DNA from: Erythrobasidium yunnanense
Lineage: Eukaryota; Basidiomycota; Cystobasidiomycetes; Erythrobasidiales; Erythrobasidiaceae
Reading direction: 5' to 3'
NCBI GenBank assembly: GCA_001600175.1
Contig: BCJC01000004.1
Span: 1,240,001 to 1,304,000 of the forward strand
Length of the DNA stretch: 64,000 nucleotides
Part shown: positions 1-12,516 of the stretch, one piece after another
How the letters are laid out: each line of letters starts with the position of its first letter
How positions within the stretch are numbered: position 1 is the first letter of the stretch
Made by a program: the position numbers and the translations under genes
Notes under the pieces: generated by a model
What the model was told of the DNA's origin: nothing
The model's database searches: none
The model's input: only the letters and a program-made list of their open reading frames with translations

Positions 1-1
1 A

Positions 2-1176
2 GGATCGAGGAAAGAAGTTGACATCAAGCGGAATGCACGAGTTGAGAAGGTGCCAGGAGGAGAGATTGAGGAGTCCCGCGTGCTGGACGGAGTTATGCTT
101 AACAAGGACATCACGCACCCGAAAATGCGAAGACGTATCGCAAACCCAAGAATCGTCCTTCTCGACTGCCCGCTCGAATACAAGAAGGGAGAATCGCAAA
201 CCAACATCGAAATCACGAAGGAGGCAGACTGGAACCGTATCCTCGAGATCGAAGAAGAACAGATCAAGGCTATGTGCGAAAAGATTATCGAGTACAAGCC
301 GGATCTTGTCATCACAGAGAAGGGAGTTTCCGATCTCGCCCAACACTACTTCATCAAAGCGAATGTGTCTGCTATTCGAAGAGTCAGGAAATCAGATAAC
401 AACAGAATCGCATTAGCTACAGGAGCTACCATCGTCAACAGGATAGAGGATCTGCGAGAGAGCGATGTCGGCACGCAGTGCGGTCTCTTCGATATCCAGA
501 AGCTAGGAGACGACTACTACACCTTCCTGACAGAATGCAAGAACCCTAAAGCATGCACCATCCTCCTCCGCGGTCCTTCCAAAGATATCCTCAATGAAAT
601 CGACAGAAATCTAGCAGACGCAATGTGTGTTGCAAGAAACGTGGTCTTCGATCCGAGACTGGCGCCAGGAGGTGGTGCGACCGAGATGGCGATTTCTGTA
701 GGATTGGCGCAGAAAGCGAGAAGCATAGAAGGTGTCGAAGGCTATCCATTCAAGAGCGTCGGAGATGCCATGGAAGTCATTCCAAGGACATTGGTGCAGA
801 ACGCTGGAGGAAACGCTATCAGGACACTTACAGCACTCAGGGTAGGCAGACTTCCTTCGCTTGACCGTAAGCAAAGTACTGATGCAATCAGTAGGCGAAG
901 CATGCGGAAGGCCACCATGAATTTGGTGTCGACGGAGACAATGGTAAAGTCGTTGACATGCAAACATACGGACTCTACGAGTCGGCAGCCGTCAAGGTCC
1001 AGACAATCAAGACTGCTATCGAGGTGAGTTTTGGCAGGCTTCCATTTGGCGAGCGAGCTGACGTAATTCTGTAATAGTCGGCATGTCTTTTGCTCCGTAT
1101 AGACGATATCGTGTCATCGAAGAAGCAGGTTTCAGATACGCCGCCGGCGCCTCAGCCTGAAGAAGGGCCTGAGTAG
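2..1176 (+). CDS. CCT3: T-complex protein 1 subunit gamma (CCT3), 5'-truncated by the window
   Basis: This is the C-terminal three quarters of a cytosolic chaperonin (TRiC) subunit that folds actin, tubulin and other proteins. The exons are 2-841, 895-1023 and 1078-1176. The frame is open from the first bases, so the start lies upstream of the window. Visible family signatures include VPGGEIEESRVLDGVML, the ATP-site motif GGGATEMA, and VVDMQTYGLYESAAVKVQTI near the end. The exon 1/2 junction restores ALRAKHAEGHH, which is typical of CCT gamma. The protein ends in a short acidic, proline-rich tail (QPEEGPE). The gene is convergent with uL2m, 170 bp away. Identification is secure; only the N-terminus is missing. 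Confidence 0.96.
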
Positions 1177-1347
1177 ATTGTGTGCAAACTTAGACGGAAT
1201 GCTGTAGAAGCTCAGTAGATGGCTAGTCAACGCATCTGCCTGAAATAGAAGCAATCCCGTGTCGAAAGGTGAAGCGGCGGCCACAAATTTGCCTTTGCAT
1301 CTTGTCTACCCGCCCGTACACCTCGGCTACAAACGCATTGAGCAGGT

Positions 1348-2672
1348 TTACTTTCTGCCACGCTTGTCCTGTCCTCGAGGACGCTGTTTGACGACAAGTC
1401 TATTTCCTTTCGGTCCCTGCGAAAGTAGAGTCTGGTGAGAAACGGCCACAAAGAAGCGTATGGTATGCACGGCTCACGGGTCTTCGGGTTCGCTTGCCCT
1501 TTGTGAGTATACCTTGAGGTGTTCTTGGGTGCTTGTTACCCTTGGATTTACCTCTTCCACCTCCATGCGGATGATCGGTGCTGAAAAAAGTCTGGAATCA
1601 GTACTGATACTGATCGAGTCGACCTTAAAGCTTACGCATTCATGGCGACACCTCTGACTCTGGGCTTGATGCCCAACCATCTACTCCTTCCTGCTTTACC
1701 AAGCACTTTATTCTGGTGCTCCCGATTGCTGACGCTTCCAACTACTGCCGTACATAGCTTGTTGATCTTTCTGACTTCGCCAGACTGCAGCTGAATCTGA
1801 GCATACTGCGCCCCTTTCGGTCCCGAGCTGACGTTCGCGACGACTTTTGCAGATGCTCCTGCGCTCCTACATAGAACTGCCTTCTTGTACTGATGAAGGG
1901 CGATGCAGTGGATAGCTGTGCCGGGAGGAATGAGATGTAAGGGAAGCTGATTGCCTGTCTTGAGCATAGAAGCTCGTAACAGGGCCGTTTGCAGGGAATC
2001 TGGCTGGCTAGAGGGAGTTGGTGCCGGTGTTGGAACTTTGGCTCTAGGAGCTACAGCCGTTTGAGGCGCCTTCGGATCGGTTGTTAATGCGATAGAAGTA
2101 GAAGTAGAGGTAGATGGAGGTGCTGCTGCAGAAGAGACGCCGTTTGGCCATGACTGGACTTTATCGCCAGCTCTCAGCCCTTCCGGCGCAAGGATGTAGG
2201 ATGGTTCTCCGTTTCCATCGTGTCTGAGGAGTGCTATATGTGCTGATCTTCCTGGATCATACTCTATCCGCTGCACGGTCTGCGGACCTTCGATTTTTCG
2301 GACGAAATCGACGAGTCTGATTCTTCGCTTGTGTCCACCACCTCTGAATCTGTTTGTGATTCTTCCAGTGTTGTTTCTACCTCCAGTCCCCCTCTTTGCG
2401 ACCGTCAGCTCTCGCTCAGGCTTTCCCTTATGAAGGTGTGGATGGATAGGCTGCCTGACATGGCGCAGTCCAGGCGTCAAAGGCTTGAACGTCTTGAAGT
2501 AGACGCCGTCGTTACTCGGAGGTCTGCGAGCTGCTGATGTCGCGCCTGTTCGAACGAGCTGCAGCGTCGATGGCCTGCCCAAGCTGCGAGGTAACGTCGC
2601 CGCAAGACGTAGCGACGACGTCGACGACGAAGCCATCGTTGATGAGAAAAGGTTGCAAGAACACGCCTGCAT
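1348..2672 (-). CDS. RML2: Mitochondrial large-subunit ribosomal protein uL2m (Rml2-like)
   Basis: The exons on the minus strand are 2672-1636, 1580-1478 and 1416-1348, giving 402 residues. The L2 fold is plain: an RNA-binding region with [21 protein letters not shown], a central domain, and [14 protein letters not shown]. The large first exon seems to stop after AMNA, but splicing a 55-nt and a 61-nt intron adds [17 protein letters not shown] and the basic tail [17 protein letters not shown], which every uL2 needs at the peptidyl-transferase centre. An alternative start at 2636 ([15 protein letters not shown]) gives a cleaner mitochondrial presequence. The Ser/Thr/Pro-rich insert near residues 180-230 is larger than in bacterial L2. 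Confidence 0.93.
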
Positions 2673-2800
2673 TTCTTCCTACGAATTGGGCGGAGCAAGG
2701 TCTGCTTTGCCCGACTGATTTTCTGCTTGAATTGATATTCTGCACATCCTTAGCTATCCTTCTCCTCTCCTTCTCCTCTGACTGACTATCTGGCTTCCTC

Positions 2801-4227
2801 ATGTCTATCGTACAATCGGGGAGTTTCAGCTTCTCAGACTCAGATATCTGGATCTTGTCGAGACCGGATGAAGATGAAGAACGCCATAGATTCGCCGTAC
2901 ACAAGCATTTCCTAGCGAGCTCACCTACTTTCGGTCAAGCACATGAGCACGACAATGTTCCGTCACTGGAGGTCGGTGATGAGGCAAGCGCCCTCGCACA
3001 CATGTTCCTCGAGCTATATGAAAGCAGTCCCCACTACGCTATGCCTGCTCGAGACCTCAGCCGGTGTGACCCGTCGGACTGGCCGAGGATGGCTATGACG
3101 CTCGTCAAATATTTTTGCGACGACCGAACTGGCTGAAGTGAAAGCTGTTCTAACAATGAGTAGAGTATTAGGTGGCTACACACAACTTGTACTGACAGTA
3201 TGCGACACACTCAGGCTCGCCGATAGCGCTGGCGCTCTGGGTTTGCGGTCTGCGGTTAGCTTGCTTGCGTAGTTGACTCGTCTGAATCAACATACACGCA
3301 CGAGGATTTGAACACTGCGTAGCACAATTCGACCCGGATCAGGTGGAACAGCCGAGCTTCGCACAGACTTGATGCCGCAGCTAGTCAAGGTGTTCTGCTG
3401 GGATTTCGTCAAGAAGGAGCTTGTCTTTACAAGATGCCCAAGTTTGCGTGTGAAGACAACAAAGACGCAAAAGAGCTTCTATGTTCGATACTGCATCCGT
3501 ACCTTTCTCTGGTTGTTCATGATTCAGCCTTCGGCAGGTGAAACGGAAGACAACCGCAGAGTCGCTGCGATCCGAAGACTCGAGAACGTCTATGACCTGG
3601 CAGATGGAAACATTATATCGGCACCCAATTTATGGTTCCGAAGATTCGTTCTCTCCTTTCACAAACATCACGGACAGGCTCTTGCTGCTGGCAAACCCAG
3701 TCCACTTGCGCTAAAGATCTGGGTATATCCCGCTCCGTCATGCACACGCGGGGATTACACGCCGCTCCGCAATTTATGATGTCGAAAGAAACAGCGAAAT
3801 ACTGGCAGTCAGCCAGCAAACATCACTCTCACCTCATTCAGATGGCAAAGGCATGTGGTCGGGTAGAGTATATTTTTTCCAGCCTTCAGGCACCAATTTC
3901 TAACACTTCAAGGTCACTAAGCTGGTCAGTGAAGGTACCTAATACACTTGGTAAGCTGCTGAAGCTTGTATTTAATCTCAGCCTAAAACATACCCGGAAC
4001 GCTTCAAGGCGTATGATACAGCAGTCATGCATCGTGCAGCGATGCTGAAACTTCTAGCGGCAAAGGAGGACATATTCGAACTCTTGCCGGGTAAGCCAGA
4101 GATTCGCAAGATTCTGCTTGAGTCGCTGGAAGCACGGATGGAGGTGCCCATAGTCTCTACTAAAGATGTAAGCATCCAAAGGGCATCTTCTGATGTGATC
4201 CCTTCGCCTCGGAGCCTCGATTCTTGA
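2801..4227 (+). pseudogene. Decayed BTB/POZ-domain gene, paralogue of the double-BTB gene at 13227-15673
   Basis: The first 111 codons (2801-3136) encode a BTB-like domain with FSDSDIWILS, HRFAVHKHFLASSPTF and a conserved later helix. They align well with the start of the tandem-BTB protein (FEDSDIHVLS, WRFKVHKRVLQQSPVF). The frame then ends after KYFCDDRTG, yet the next frame continues with TTELAEVKAVL, matching SEEVKAAL in the paralogue, so one base appears gained or lost in a T-run near 3113. Farther on, BTB-like pieces (DAKELLCSILHPYLSLVVHD near 3460-3530; ENVYDLADGN near 3590; AAMLKLLAAKEDIFELLPG near 4040) lie in different frames. Some may be joined by introns, for example an acceptor at about 3979. 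I read the locus as a relic, although a multi-intron gene with a revised sequence is possible. Confidence 0.5.
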
Positions 4228-4803
4228 ACCATGCGAGAAGGCAGAAGAGTCTTGGTGCCCGCGAAGTCATCTAATCAATCGGAGAAACGGAGAGCAATAT
4301 CTCAGACTCTTTAAAGGCGGAAAAGAACGAAATATGAAGGTGTCGATGATTTGCGGTTCTACTCGGTTGTAAGCTGGGCTTGTTACAGGGTGTAGAAGCT
4401 GTTGCAGGGTATAGAAGAAGAGTAGTCTAGTATTGGGGATGTCACTTGTAGATATCGCGCATATAGCATGTTGTCGTCACGCATAAAAATCTGTTCCTCT
4501 TGGAAGAGCTCGACAGGACCAAAAGGCCTAGCCAATCGCCGGATTGAAGCTTCAAGAAGAATATGCAACTTATCGACGATAGAAGCGTGGTTGTTGTGAT
4601 ATTTTGGACTTCGGGCGCGCGCGCGCCAATTCTCAGAAATGCTGGCTGTGTCCGTCCGTATTTCTCGCAGATACACCCGCAATCATGGCTGCACAGCTTC
4701 ACTCTCAATAGCACACTTACCTACATCTGAGCACTCCTACGCACGTCTAACAGGAAGAGAAGCTGTTTTGTCCGGCAGAAACTGGCGTCAAGACAGAGCA
4801 ATA
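4228..4803. other. Intergenic region upstream of the chitinase-like gene
   Basis: I see no convincing gene. The only notable structure is an alternating GC run at about 4615-4628, which could form Z-DNA. The stretch presumably carries the promoter of the GH18 gene. Confidence 0.5.
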
Positions 4804-6175
4804 ATGGCTCAGCAACAGCAGAGAACAGCTGTTGTCCAGCGTGCGATACGAATCAGCACACGCCAGACGTCCCGTCCATCATCATGCTACGTCTGGTCCT
4901 TCGCTATCACTCTCGTTCTCTTGATCGGGCAGACAGCAGCAGACGAGATGCTTGGCTTGTGAGTTGATTGTCGCGAGCGCATACGGAAGTTTATACTGAT
5001 AGTATCTCAATGGCAGCTTCGGACAGACTCCCAAAGCCGATGCGAGTCTCCAGAGCATGTGCGACCGGGGGATCTACACCATGATTGCTGTCTCCTTCGT
5101 CAACACGTACGGCTATCTTCCTCTGCATATCGATCTTGGCCAGTATCAATGCGACGTGCCTCCTGCGGAAGGACTCAGCACATCCGGATGTCGACAGATT
5201 GCGAACGATATAGGTTATTGCCAGAGTAAAGGCGTCAAGATGCTTCTAGCGATGGGAGGCTGCGTGGACGCAAGCTGTGGAGGAAACTACACCTTCCAGA
5301 CCGCTCAGCAAGCGAACGACACGGCCAACGCAATCTGGGGCACGTATCTATCGCCGAATAACAATGCTAGCGCATCAGCTGGCTCTACTGCCAGGCCCTT
5401 TGGGACAGCACAGTTTGATGGAATCGTTCTCGATGTTGGTACGTTTGGTCTCCGCCTGAAGCGCGCCTGATCTGGTCTAACTCGCTGCTCCTACAGAAAA
5501 CGACACACCCGACAATCCCGATCAGTCCTGGTACAACGTGCTTGTAGCGCAACTTCAGCAATATGACCCAAGCTTGCTGATAGTCGGCACTCCGGAATGT
5601 AGACTGGGCAGGGCGGATGCACGCAACCCGATGGAGTCGATGGTCTCAAACGTTCCTTTCGACTATCTCATGCCTCAATTCTACAACGATCAGCTATGCT
5701 CTTTGAAAGGCAAGGAGTTCGAAAGCACTCTTCAGCAATGGATGAATCTACAGAACTCCGCTATCAACAGTACGCAACTCCTGATAGGAGCGCCGGGCGA
5801 TAAAGATGCATATGTGAAGAATAGTGGATCTGTCTTGCTGTCAGGTGGCCAGGTGAGAGTCTTCATAGCCTCCTGTTCGAAACGGCCAGCTAACGGTCGC
5901 ATCCAGCTTGGGGCTCTAGTCAATTCGTATAGAAACACTACAGCTCGCAATCCGGTAGTTGGAGTGGGCATCTGGGCGGCACAGAGTGATGCGAAGCTGT
6001 ACAATGATTTAAATAACAAGCGTGAGTAAGCATGTCTCAGTCTGTCAGGCAAGGCTGACACTTTGGTATAGTATCAACACCTTGGGATACCTCAGATGCA
6101 GCTCGGACATGTCGTGAAACGCTCTCCTTACTTTTGGTCACAGTGATCGCCATGATACCGTATCTCACTCTGTAA
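4804..6175 (+). CDS. Secreted, probably GPI-anchored, GH18 chitinase-like protein
   Basis: The exons are 4804-4958, 5017-5438, 5497-5852, 5907-6021 and 6072-6175, giving 383 residues. The N-terminus has a long basic stretch followed by a hydrophobic core (WSFAITLVLLIGQTAA), consistent with a signal sequence cleaved near TAA/DEM. The fold matches fungal and plant class III-type GH18: EMLGFFGQTPK at the first strand, GVKMLLAMGG, and the catalytic strand FDGIVLDVEN, with the acid/base Glu193 spanning the exon 2/3 junction. In the DxxDxDxE motif, the second Asp is Val189. YLMPQFYND and VGIWAAQSD follow. The C-terminus ends in a hydrophobic tail after small residues (TSDAAR...LLLVTVIAMIPYLTL), as in GPI signals. 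It could be a cell-wall remodelling enzyme or a chitin-binding relative with altered activity. Confidence 0.88.
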
Positions 6176-6652
6176 TGCAAAGCACTAGCAATCTGTACCA
6201 TATCACCAAGTTCTCGTATTTTGTAGATGGACAATCACGTTGTAGTATCGCGCGTGATTCGCGACCTCGTATGAAAGTCGGTCTTCATCTCTGCTTCATC
6301 CGGTGCATCTGGCGGGCAGGAGCATTTCATCAGAAACACCATTGCATACTCGACAAACGTACACAGCACGCTCTTTTCTACCGCAAGAGACAGGAATTCG
6401 ACTGCGGAACGACATGCGCGAGAGCAAGACTGCGGGATCCTCTTATACCACTTCCCTCTGCATCTTCAGCACGGCAAGCGAGACATAGAGAACGCTAGAT
6501 TCATACAATCGTAGCTCTTCCTCTATCAGCTGGCAAATCGCCGCCCTTTCAGATCCAAGCTTGGATTCTTTGGCGCTGAAACCGCACGAGAGGCCTATTC
6601 ATCGCTGGTCTTTACTCTTCAACTCATCCAGCAACAGCAAGCTATACGCACG
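6176..6652. other. Intergenic region between GH18 and desaturase genes
   Basis: This stretch holds the 3' end of the GH18 transcript and the promoter of the desaturase gene. I see no further gene or RNA. Confidence 0.5.
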
Positions 6653-8236
6653 ATGACTACCCTACACGAACAGACTCGCAGCTGCTGGCAGGCAAAACTG
6701 GACCCCGAGCTCACGCGCTCCGACAAGATAGTCTTGAATGCTATAGCTGCCATCACAAGCAGTCCGGATGCAGTCACAGATGATGGAACTACTCGCAACA
6801 GCGAAAGCTCGTCTTCATCGGCTGAAGAGAGCGAGTCCGGATACGAGAGCATCTCTTCGGCGAAAGCGCGTTCGCAATCAAACAAAGCCTACATAGAAGA
6901 GCAGATCTTGCCAGAGCTAGCTGCTCTCAATGATCCTCATAGCAAGAGCTTCGAGCCGACTGTCTTTACAACTTGGGACAAGGACACTATCCCAGCCTAC
7001 ATCCCTAAACGACTTTTGCAAGCGTACACTAGCTGGGCGATGACAGTCGTTAGGAAGCCAACGGATGTCGTCTTCGTCACTCATCTTATCGTCTACTTCA
7101 CTACCGTCCTGCCATCAGCTTGTTGGCTCCTCTTCTTCCGCTTCTCGTACCTGCACGGCGTGCTTCACCTTGTCTACACAATCTGGTGTGCTGGAGCTTT
7201 CACGCTGTTGATGTGAGTCACTTCTCATGTTCGATGAACTCTGCTCACGAGGATATGCAGGCACAACCACATGCATCAAAATGGGCTATTCGTTCGGACT
7301 GCTGGCTGGTCCAGATTCGATAGGCTTTTCCCCTACATCCTGAACCCGCTCATGGGTCATACTTGGAAGTGAGTCTGAAGAGTTGCAGTTTGTAGGCTAA
7401 GCTGATGCGACCCGCTAGTTCATACTACTATCACCACAAGCAAATGCACCACGTCGAAGCAAACGGGCCCAACGACCTGAGTAGCACTCTCCGATATCAA
7501 CGCGACTCTCCATACGACTTCCTATGCTATCTCGGTCGCTTCCTAGTTGGTGTAGGCATTGAGCTCCCGCTCTACTTCTGGCGGAAGAACAAGCGGAAGA
7601 CAGCCTTCAAGGCCGCTTTCAATGAGGCCACCTGTCTTTCGATGATAGCTCTCGCTGCTATCTACAATATCAAAGCAGCAATGTTCACGCTTGTGCTGCC
7701 TCTGTGCATCTTGCGCATTGGCTTGATGGTCGGGAATTGGGGTGAGCTGGCCTTTGATCATGTTGACAGTAATCTGCTGACTTTAGATAGGCCAACACTC
7801 CCTGGTGGACGAAATGGATCCCCTTTCGGACTTTAGATCTTCCATAACATTGATCGATGTGGCTGTAAGCAATCTTCTCTTCGTTCGAGGTGAGGCCGTG
7901 CTGAAAATATCGCAGAGCAATCGATATTGCTTCAATGACGGCTACCACACTGCGCATCATCAGAACCCCCGAGCTCATTGGCGGGACCATCCTCACCATT
8001 TCTTACAAAAGCGGCACTCATATGCCAACGAGCAAGCCCTGACATTCTACAATATCGACTATGTGATGATGACTATTCGCTTGTTGATGAAGGATTATGG
8101 GTATCTGGCAGATCGGTTGGTGCCGATGGGAGAACAGGTCAATATGTCGAAGGAGGAGATTATGCAGCTACTCAAGAAAAAGACCACTAGATTCAGCGAG
8201 GAGCGGATCGAGACGGTCTTTGGGAAGAAAGCGTAA
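6653..8236 (+). CDS. Membrane fatty-acid desaturase/hydroxylase superfamily protein
   Basis: The exons are 6653-7212, 7261-7368, 7419-7741, 7791-7864 and 7916-8236, giving 461 residues. All three histidine clusters of membrane di-iron desaturases are present: H188-N-H190-M-H192, H229-K-Q-M-H233-H234 and H366-T-A-H369-H370. Hydrophobic helices lie around residues 140-187 and 275-320. The first 110 or so residues are Ser-rich, acidic and poorly conserved. Such enzymes insert double bonds or hydroxyls into acyl chains at the endoplasmic reticulum using cytochrome b5 electrons. No cytochrome b5 domain is fused here, so an external donor is expected. The substrate cannot be told from sequence. Confidence 0.9.
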
Positions 8237-8378
8237 AAGGCTTGTAGTGTTAGGCAGAGCGACCACTTTCACAGGATCTTTTGGTGTCTTGATTGCTTCC
8301 CTTTTGCTCTTGCGCCAAACAAGATATCGGGTCTGAAGCTAGTCCAGCCTCAACGCGAGAAACTGGTCTTGTTCTACT

Positions 8379-10184
8379 ATGCAAGAGCCTACAGCTACAG
8401 CGGCCGCGCTACATGCTCCCATCAATCTCAGTATGCGAGCACGGGCCGTCATAGGCAAAGAAGCTGACATCTGTCTACAGCCAATTTCGCGGACAGGTTA
8501 CCTGCAGAGATCATCGAGAATATCCTACGACACTTCGTGATGGAGGTCTGCAGCCTGGTGTAACGCGTTGCGTCCGGATGTTGACGGGACTTTGCAGGAC
8601 CTGCGCGACATCAGCCTGTGCAACAAAGCATGGAGAGCGAGAACAATCCCTGTTCTCTTTCGCTTCATGGATCTGCGTAGCATCACACATGCCGACCTTC
8701 AGGACATGTCCATTGATCTAGATGATCACCTCGCCAAGCTCACATCCTGTCGTCATCTCTACGTATCCCTCAATCCACTCGCTGAGACAGATCGCGACGA
8801 CGCTGCATGTCATGCCAAGTTGTTCATTCTACTCCAGCTTCTCTCCCACCTGCCAAACATCAGGAGATTGGCTGTAGAGTATTCTGGCGATGGACAAAGC
8901 AGTAGCGTTACTGCGTTTGTGAAGCTACTGTCAACATCTAAACCTTGTCTTCACCTGAGTGTCCGTCTAAGGCGCCTCAACCAGATACAACCGTCATTCT
9001 GGGTGGCCCTAAGCGACCTGCCAAGTATTCGATGTCGGAAGCTTATCCTCAAGGACGATGCAGAATCCTCCCAGCCTCTACATCAAGCGATCTATTTGTT
9101 CCCTCGACTGCATCTCACCGACTGTTCCGATTTCCCGGATAGCAGCGGAAGGTGCGCCATCGCGCTTAATCGACTCACAATTCTCAACTACGAAAACGCT
9201 GCAGATAAGAGCTCTCTCTCCCTTCTGTCTGCTATGCGCGCGGCGCAAGAGCGCAAAACAACGCTCGCGAGGTTGAATATTCAGATTTACGAGCCGAGCC
9301 TACGCCAACCAGTTGCTTTTGAGGACACTCGTATATGGGATTTGCAATTCAAGGCTCTTACTTCCCTGCATCTCACCGTGGCAACCGATAATCGTGAAGC
9401 AGATCACGCTAGTATAGCCTCCTTACTCAGGATCCTCAGCAGCCAAGTCCTTTCTAGAGTGGTTATTGAAGGCTGGTATCCAGCTACAACGTTTCCCGTC
9501 CGCGAGTTCCTGCAGAGGCATCCGGCCTTGACAAGCCTTGGCTTATCAGTAGTGTGCGATGGTACTTCGGGACATACGACGGAGTTGAAGTTGGAATCTC
9601 AGGAGATCACGATGATTGCTTCAATGCACCCCAAGCTGTCTATCGAAGTGACTTGCCTGGGTTGGCCTTGGCGTCTCGAAGATCCTACGCAAGGCAAACG
9701 CTCGCTGCGCTCCGTCATGGAGTTTCTTAGCGAGCAGGCACTAAGAACTAAGAGTATCCAGCTCCCTACTGTCGGAAAAAACCAAGTGGACCCGTTTGGA
9801 GCACAAGAGAAGCTCAGTATGCCTCGCCTGCAGTACGTTGAGTGCCGGATCGATACGCAAGCCGACTTTAGGATCGTAACGCTACTTCTGCATGCGCTTC
9901 GTGCACCTTGGCTCTCGACTATTGATCTGGAGATCCCGGCCTGGAACGACCTTGTACACATGCCTTTACTCTATGAGCTGGAAAATCTTGTTGCCGCCAG
10001 CTGTTTCCCAGGCCTGGACACCGTGAGCGGTACCATTGCAAATGCCCAAGGGTGGGAGGAACAACCCTACTTGGACCAACGCCTGCACTTTCTGGAGACA
10101 TTACGAACAGGCGGTATAGGGGCGACTAAATTATACTGGCAAGAAATAGGGGAGCCGCTGTACAAGTGGACGGCATGGGATTAG
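8379..10184 (+). CDS. F-box protein, tandem copy 1
   Basis: The exons are 8379-8430, 8481-8545 and 8598-10184, giving 567 residues. The F-box is assembled across exons 2 and 3: NFADRLPAEIIENILRHF followed by DLRDISLCNKAWRARTIPVLF, the usual spacing of LPxEI and a C-terminal hydrophobic half. The rest has leucine-rich strands (NLKNISV-like repeats such as LPNIRRLAVEY and LTSLHLTVAT) but no perfect LRRs. F-box proteins link Skp1 to a substrate in SCF ubiquitin ligases. The next gene is a clear paralogue with the same intron positions and phases, so the pair arose by tandem duplication. The substrate is unknown. Confidence 0.86.
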
Positions 10185-10469
10185 ACACATCTGGCAGGTT
10201 AGGGTAAAAATCATCTTCTCGTCGAAGCATAGTTCTATGGACTTTCGACATGCGCCCTATCGCAGCATAAGGCTGCTTTGGCGTTGCGATGTCATCACCA
10301 TTGTGTGTAGACAGAGCCTACAAGCATGTTTGTTGCTGTCCGAAAGCCAATGGATGCCGTAGAAACCTCTTGCGTTTTTGCCTCATCAGACTCATCATAC
10401 ACTTTTGCGTGGCTTCTTCAGCATCTGCAGGGTTTACGAGAGCTATAACGCTGGCTTTACGCTACTTCA

Positions 10470-12250
10470 ATGGATCCAACAGTCACTGGCAATGAAGGGA
10501 TCAATCTGAGTACGCGAGAGTCAAGCACCCTTCACGGCGAGGATCCAGCTGACAGCCGTGTACAGCCAACTTCGCAGACAGACTACCTGCAGAGATCATT
10601 GAGAACATCCTGCGTCATTTCGTTATAGAGGTTTGGTCTTGCATTAACGCGTCGAGTTCGTATGTTGACGAGACTTTGTAGGACCTACGCGACATCAGTC
10701 TGTGCAGCAGAACATGGCGAGCAAGAACAATACCCGTCCTCTTTCGCTTCATGGACGCTCGCAAGATGAGCCAGACTGCTCTCCATTTCCACGAGGACAA
10801 TGCCAATTCTCAGAAGCTTCTCGACCGATGCACTCATCTTTCCCTATCCCTCTCATTGATAAGTGCATCCATATCAACGCAAGAAGGCGCGCGATCCAGG
10901 ATCTACCTTCTGCTCAATCTCGTTACCAGGATGCCGAACCTTAAGAACATTTCTGTCACCTGCACTACACCGAGCCAGTACCCTCGAGTAGCTACGTTTC
11001 TGAAGCTCCTTCCTGTACGCAACCCCTCAATAGTGGTAGACTGTCGCTTCTATGGGAATGCGCCCGCAGACTTCTGGGACGATCTAGGGAGCATCAAGCA
11101 CGTCCGCTTCGATGAGCTTCGCTTGAAGCGAGCGGTATACCCGGTCGTCCACTCCGTACTGGATAAGTGGTCCCCATTCGGCCAGCTGCATCTTACCGAT
11201 TGCCTCAAGAGGCGTCCTGCACATGCTGTGACCGGCAGCTCCTTGTGGTTTTTGGACATTACTTTACTATATGCACACAAGAATATAAACGAGGATCTCA
11301 ACTTGTCCGAAGCTCTCTTTCTAGCGCAAGAGTCTAGATCCACCATCCGAGACCTATCTATCGAAGTCTGCCAAAGCAGCTTAAGCGTTCCCTTGCTGGA
11401 AGGCTATCTGAGGTCTTTAGATATGCATTATCCGTGTCTGCGACGCCTGTTTCTGGGGGTGCAGACGGCGGAGGTGTGCGGGATCGACCATTTCAGCGTT
11501 GCAGCTGTTCTGCGGGTCCTAGAAGCTCCTGCTCTCGATAATCTGGACATTACGGCTTGGTGGCCCGCATCATCGCTACCTCTGAAAGCTTTCATGTCTC
11601 GTCATAAACTAATCACGAATTGTGATTTGCAAGTCGTGGGCAGATGTAACAGCGATAGTGATCTCTACCAGGTGGAATCGATGGAAATCGACTGTTTGAG
11701 GGAGACATTCCCTGGAGTTACGATCACAATCTCGCTCATCACCTGGCCCTGGAAGGCTGTCGAGACTTCGGACATTCACAGTCTGCACAGATTTATATCT
11801 CGGCAAGCTCCACATCTCTATCAGATCCATATGCCGTGCGTTGCTCGCACCAGCCTAACGTCATTCGGAACACTGGACCGTGTCACATCAACAACCCTCA
11901 ATTCCATTACTTTCAGTGTTCAAAATATAGACGACAACCGACTAGCCATCGCTTTACTGCAAAGCCTCGAGGCTCCATGTTTGACGACCTTCTGGTTTTG
12001 TATGCGCGAATGGACTCCTGAAGCATGTCCTGGATTCTTACGCGAGATATGCAATGTGCTAGCCATCAGCAAATTTCCCAGCTTATCGGTCTTGCGTGGC
12101 TCCATTCGGAACGAGGACGGCTGGGACTATGATCCGCACTCCACTATAAGAGACAGTCTTCTGAAGGCCGCGCGCAAAGCTGGGGTTGGTTACTCTGGCC
12201 TTCGTTGGCAGACCACTGGAGAAGAGTATATCGAGGAAAACGACTGGTAG
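10470..12250 (+). CDS. F-box protein, tandem copy 2
   Basis: The exons are 10470-10509, 10566-10630 and 10682-12250, giving 557 residues. It shares with copy 1 a short first exon ending in INL, the F-box NFADRLPAEIIENILRHFVIE, and DLRDISLCSRTWRARTIPVLF, with both introns at identical places. The C-terminal halves have diverged much more than the F-box, although landmarks such as SSLPLKAFMSRH versus TFPVREFLQRH and the final GATKLYWQ versus GYSGLRWQ still align. This pattern of a conserved Skp1-binding part and a diverging recognition part fits adaptors under changing substrate selection. It has no obvious degradation. Confidence 0.86.
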
Positions 12251-12516
12251 CAAGGCGGTACGTGGGAATAGGGAAACCCGCCGAGCCGGAGAGGAGCTTC
12301 ACGCCATATTTGGAGATTCACAGTGTGCAATGATGCCGTTCAGTGTCAGGAGCGACTTCTGCCTCGGTGCCTGTATTGCCAACTTTCCGCCCTACTACTA
12401 TGACATTCGTGTATCCAAATCGACGTGCTGCAGTCCTTCTTGTTTTGTCTGGGCCATCAAATTCTTCAATCGAGTCTTGATTACCGACGTCTCCCTTCCT
12501 GCCTATAGCGATGACC

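Noticed and set aside
4615-4628. Alternating GC run as a regulatory element
   Set aside because: It is a short simple repeat without any supporting context; listed only as sequence structure.
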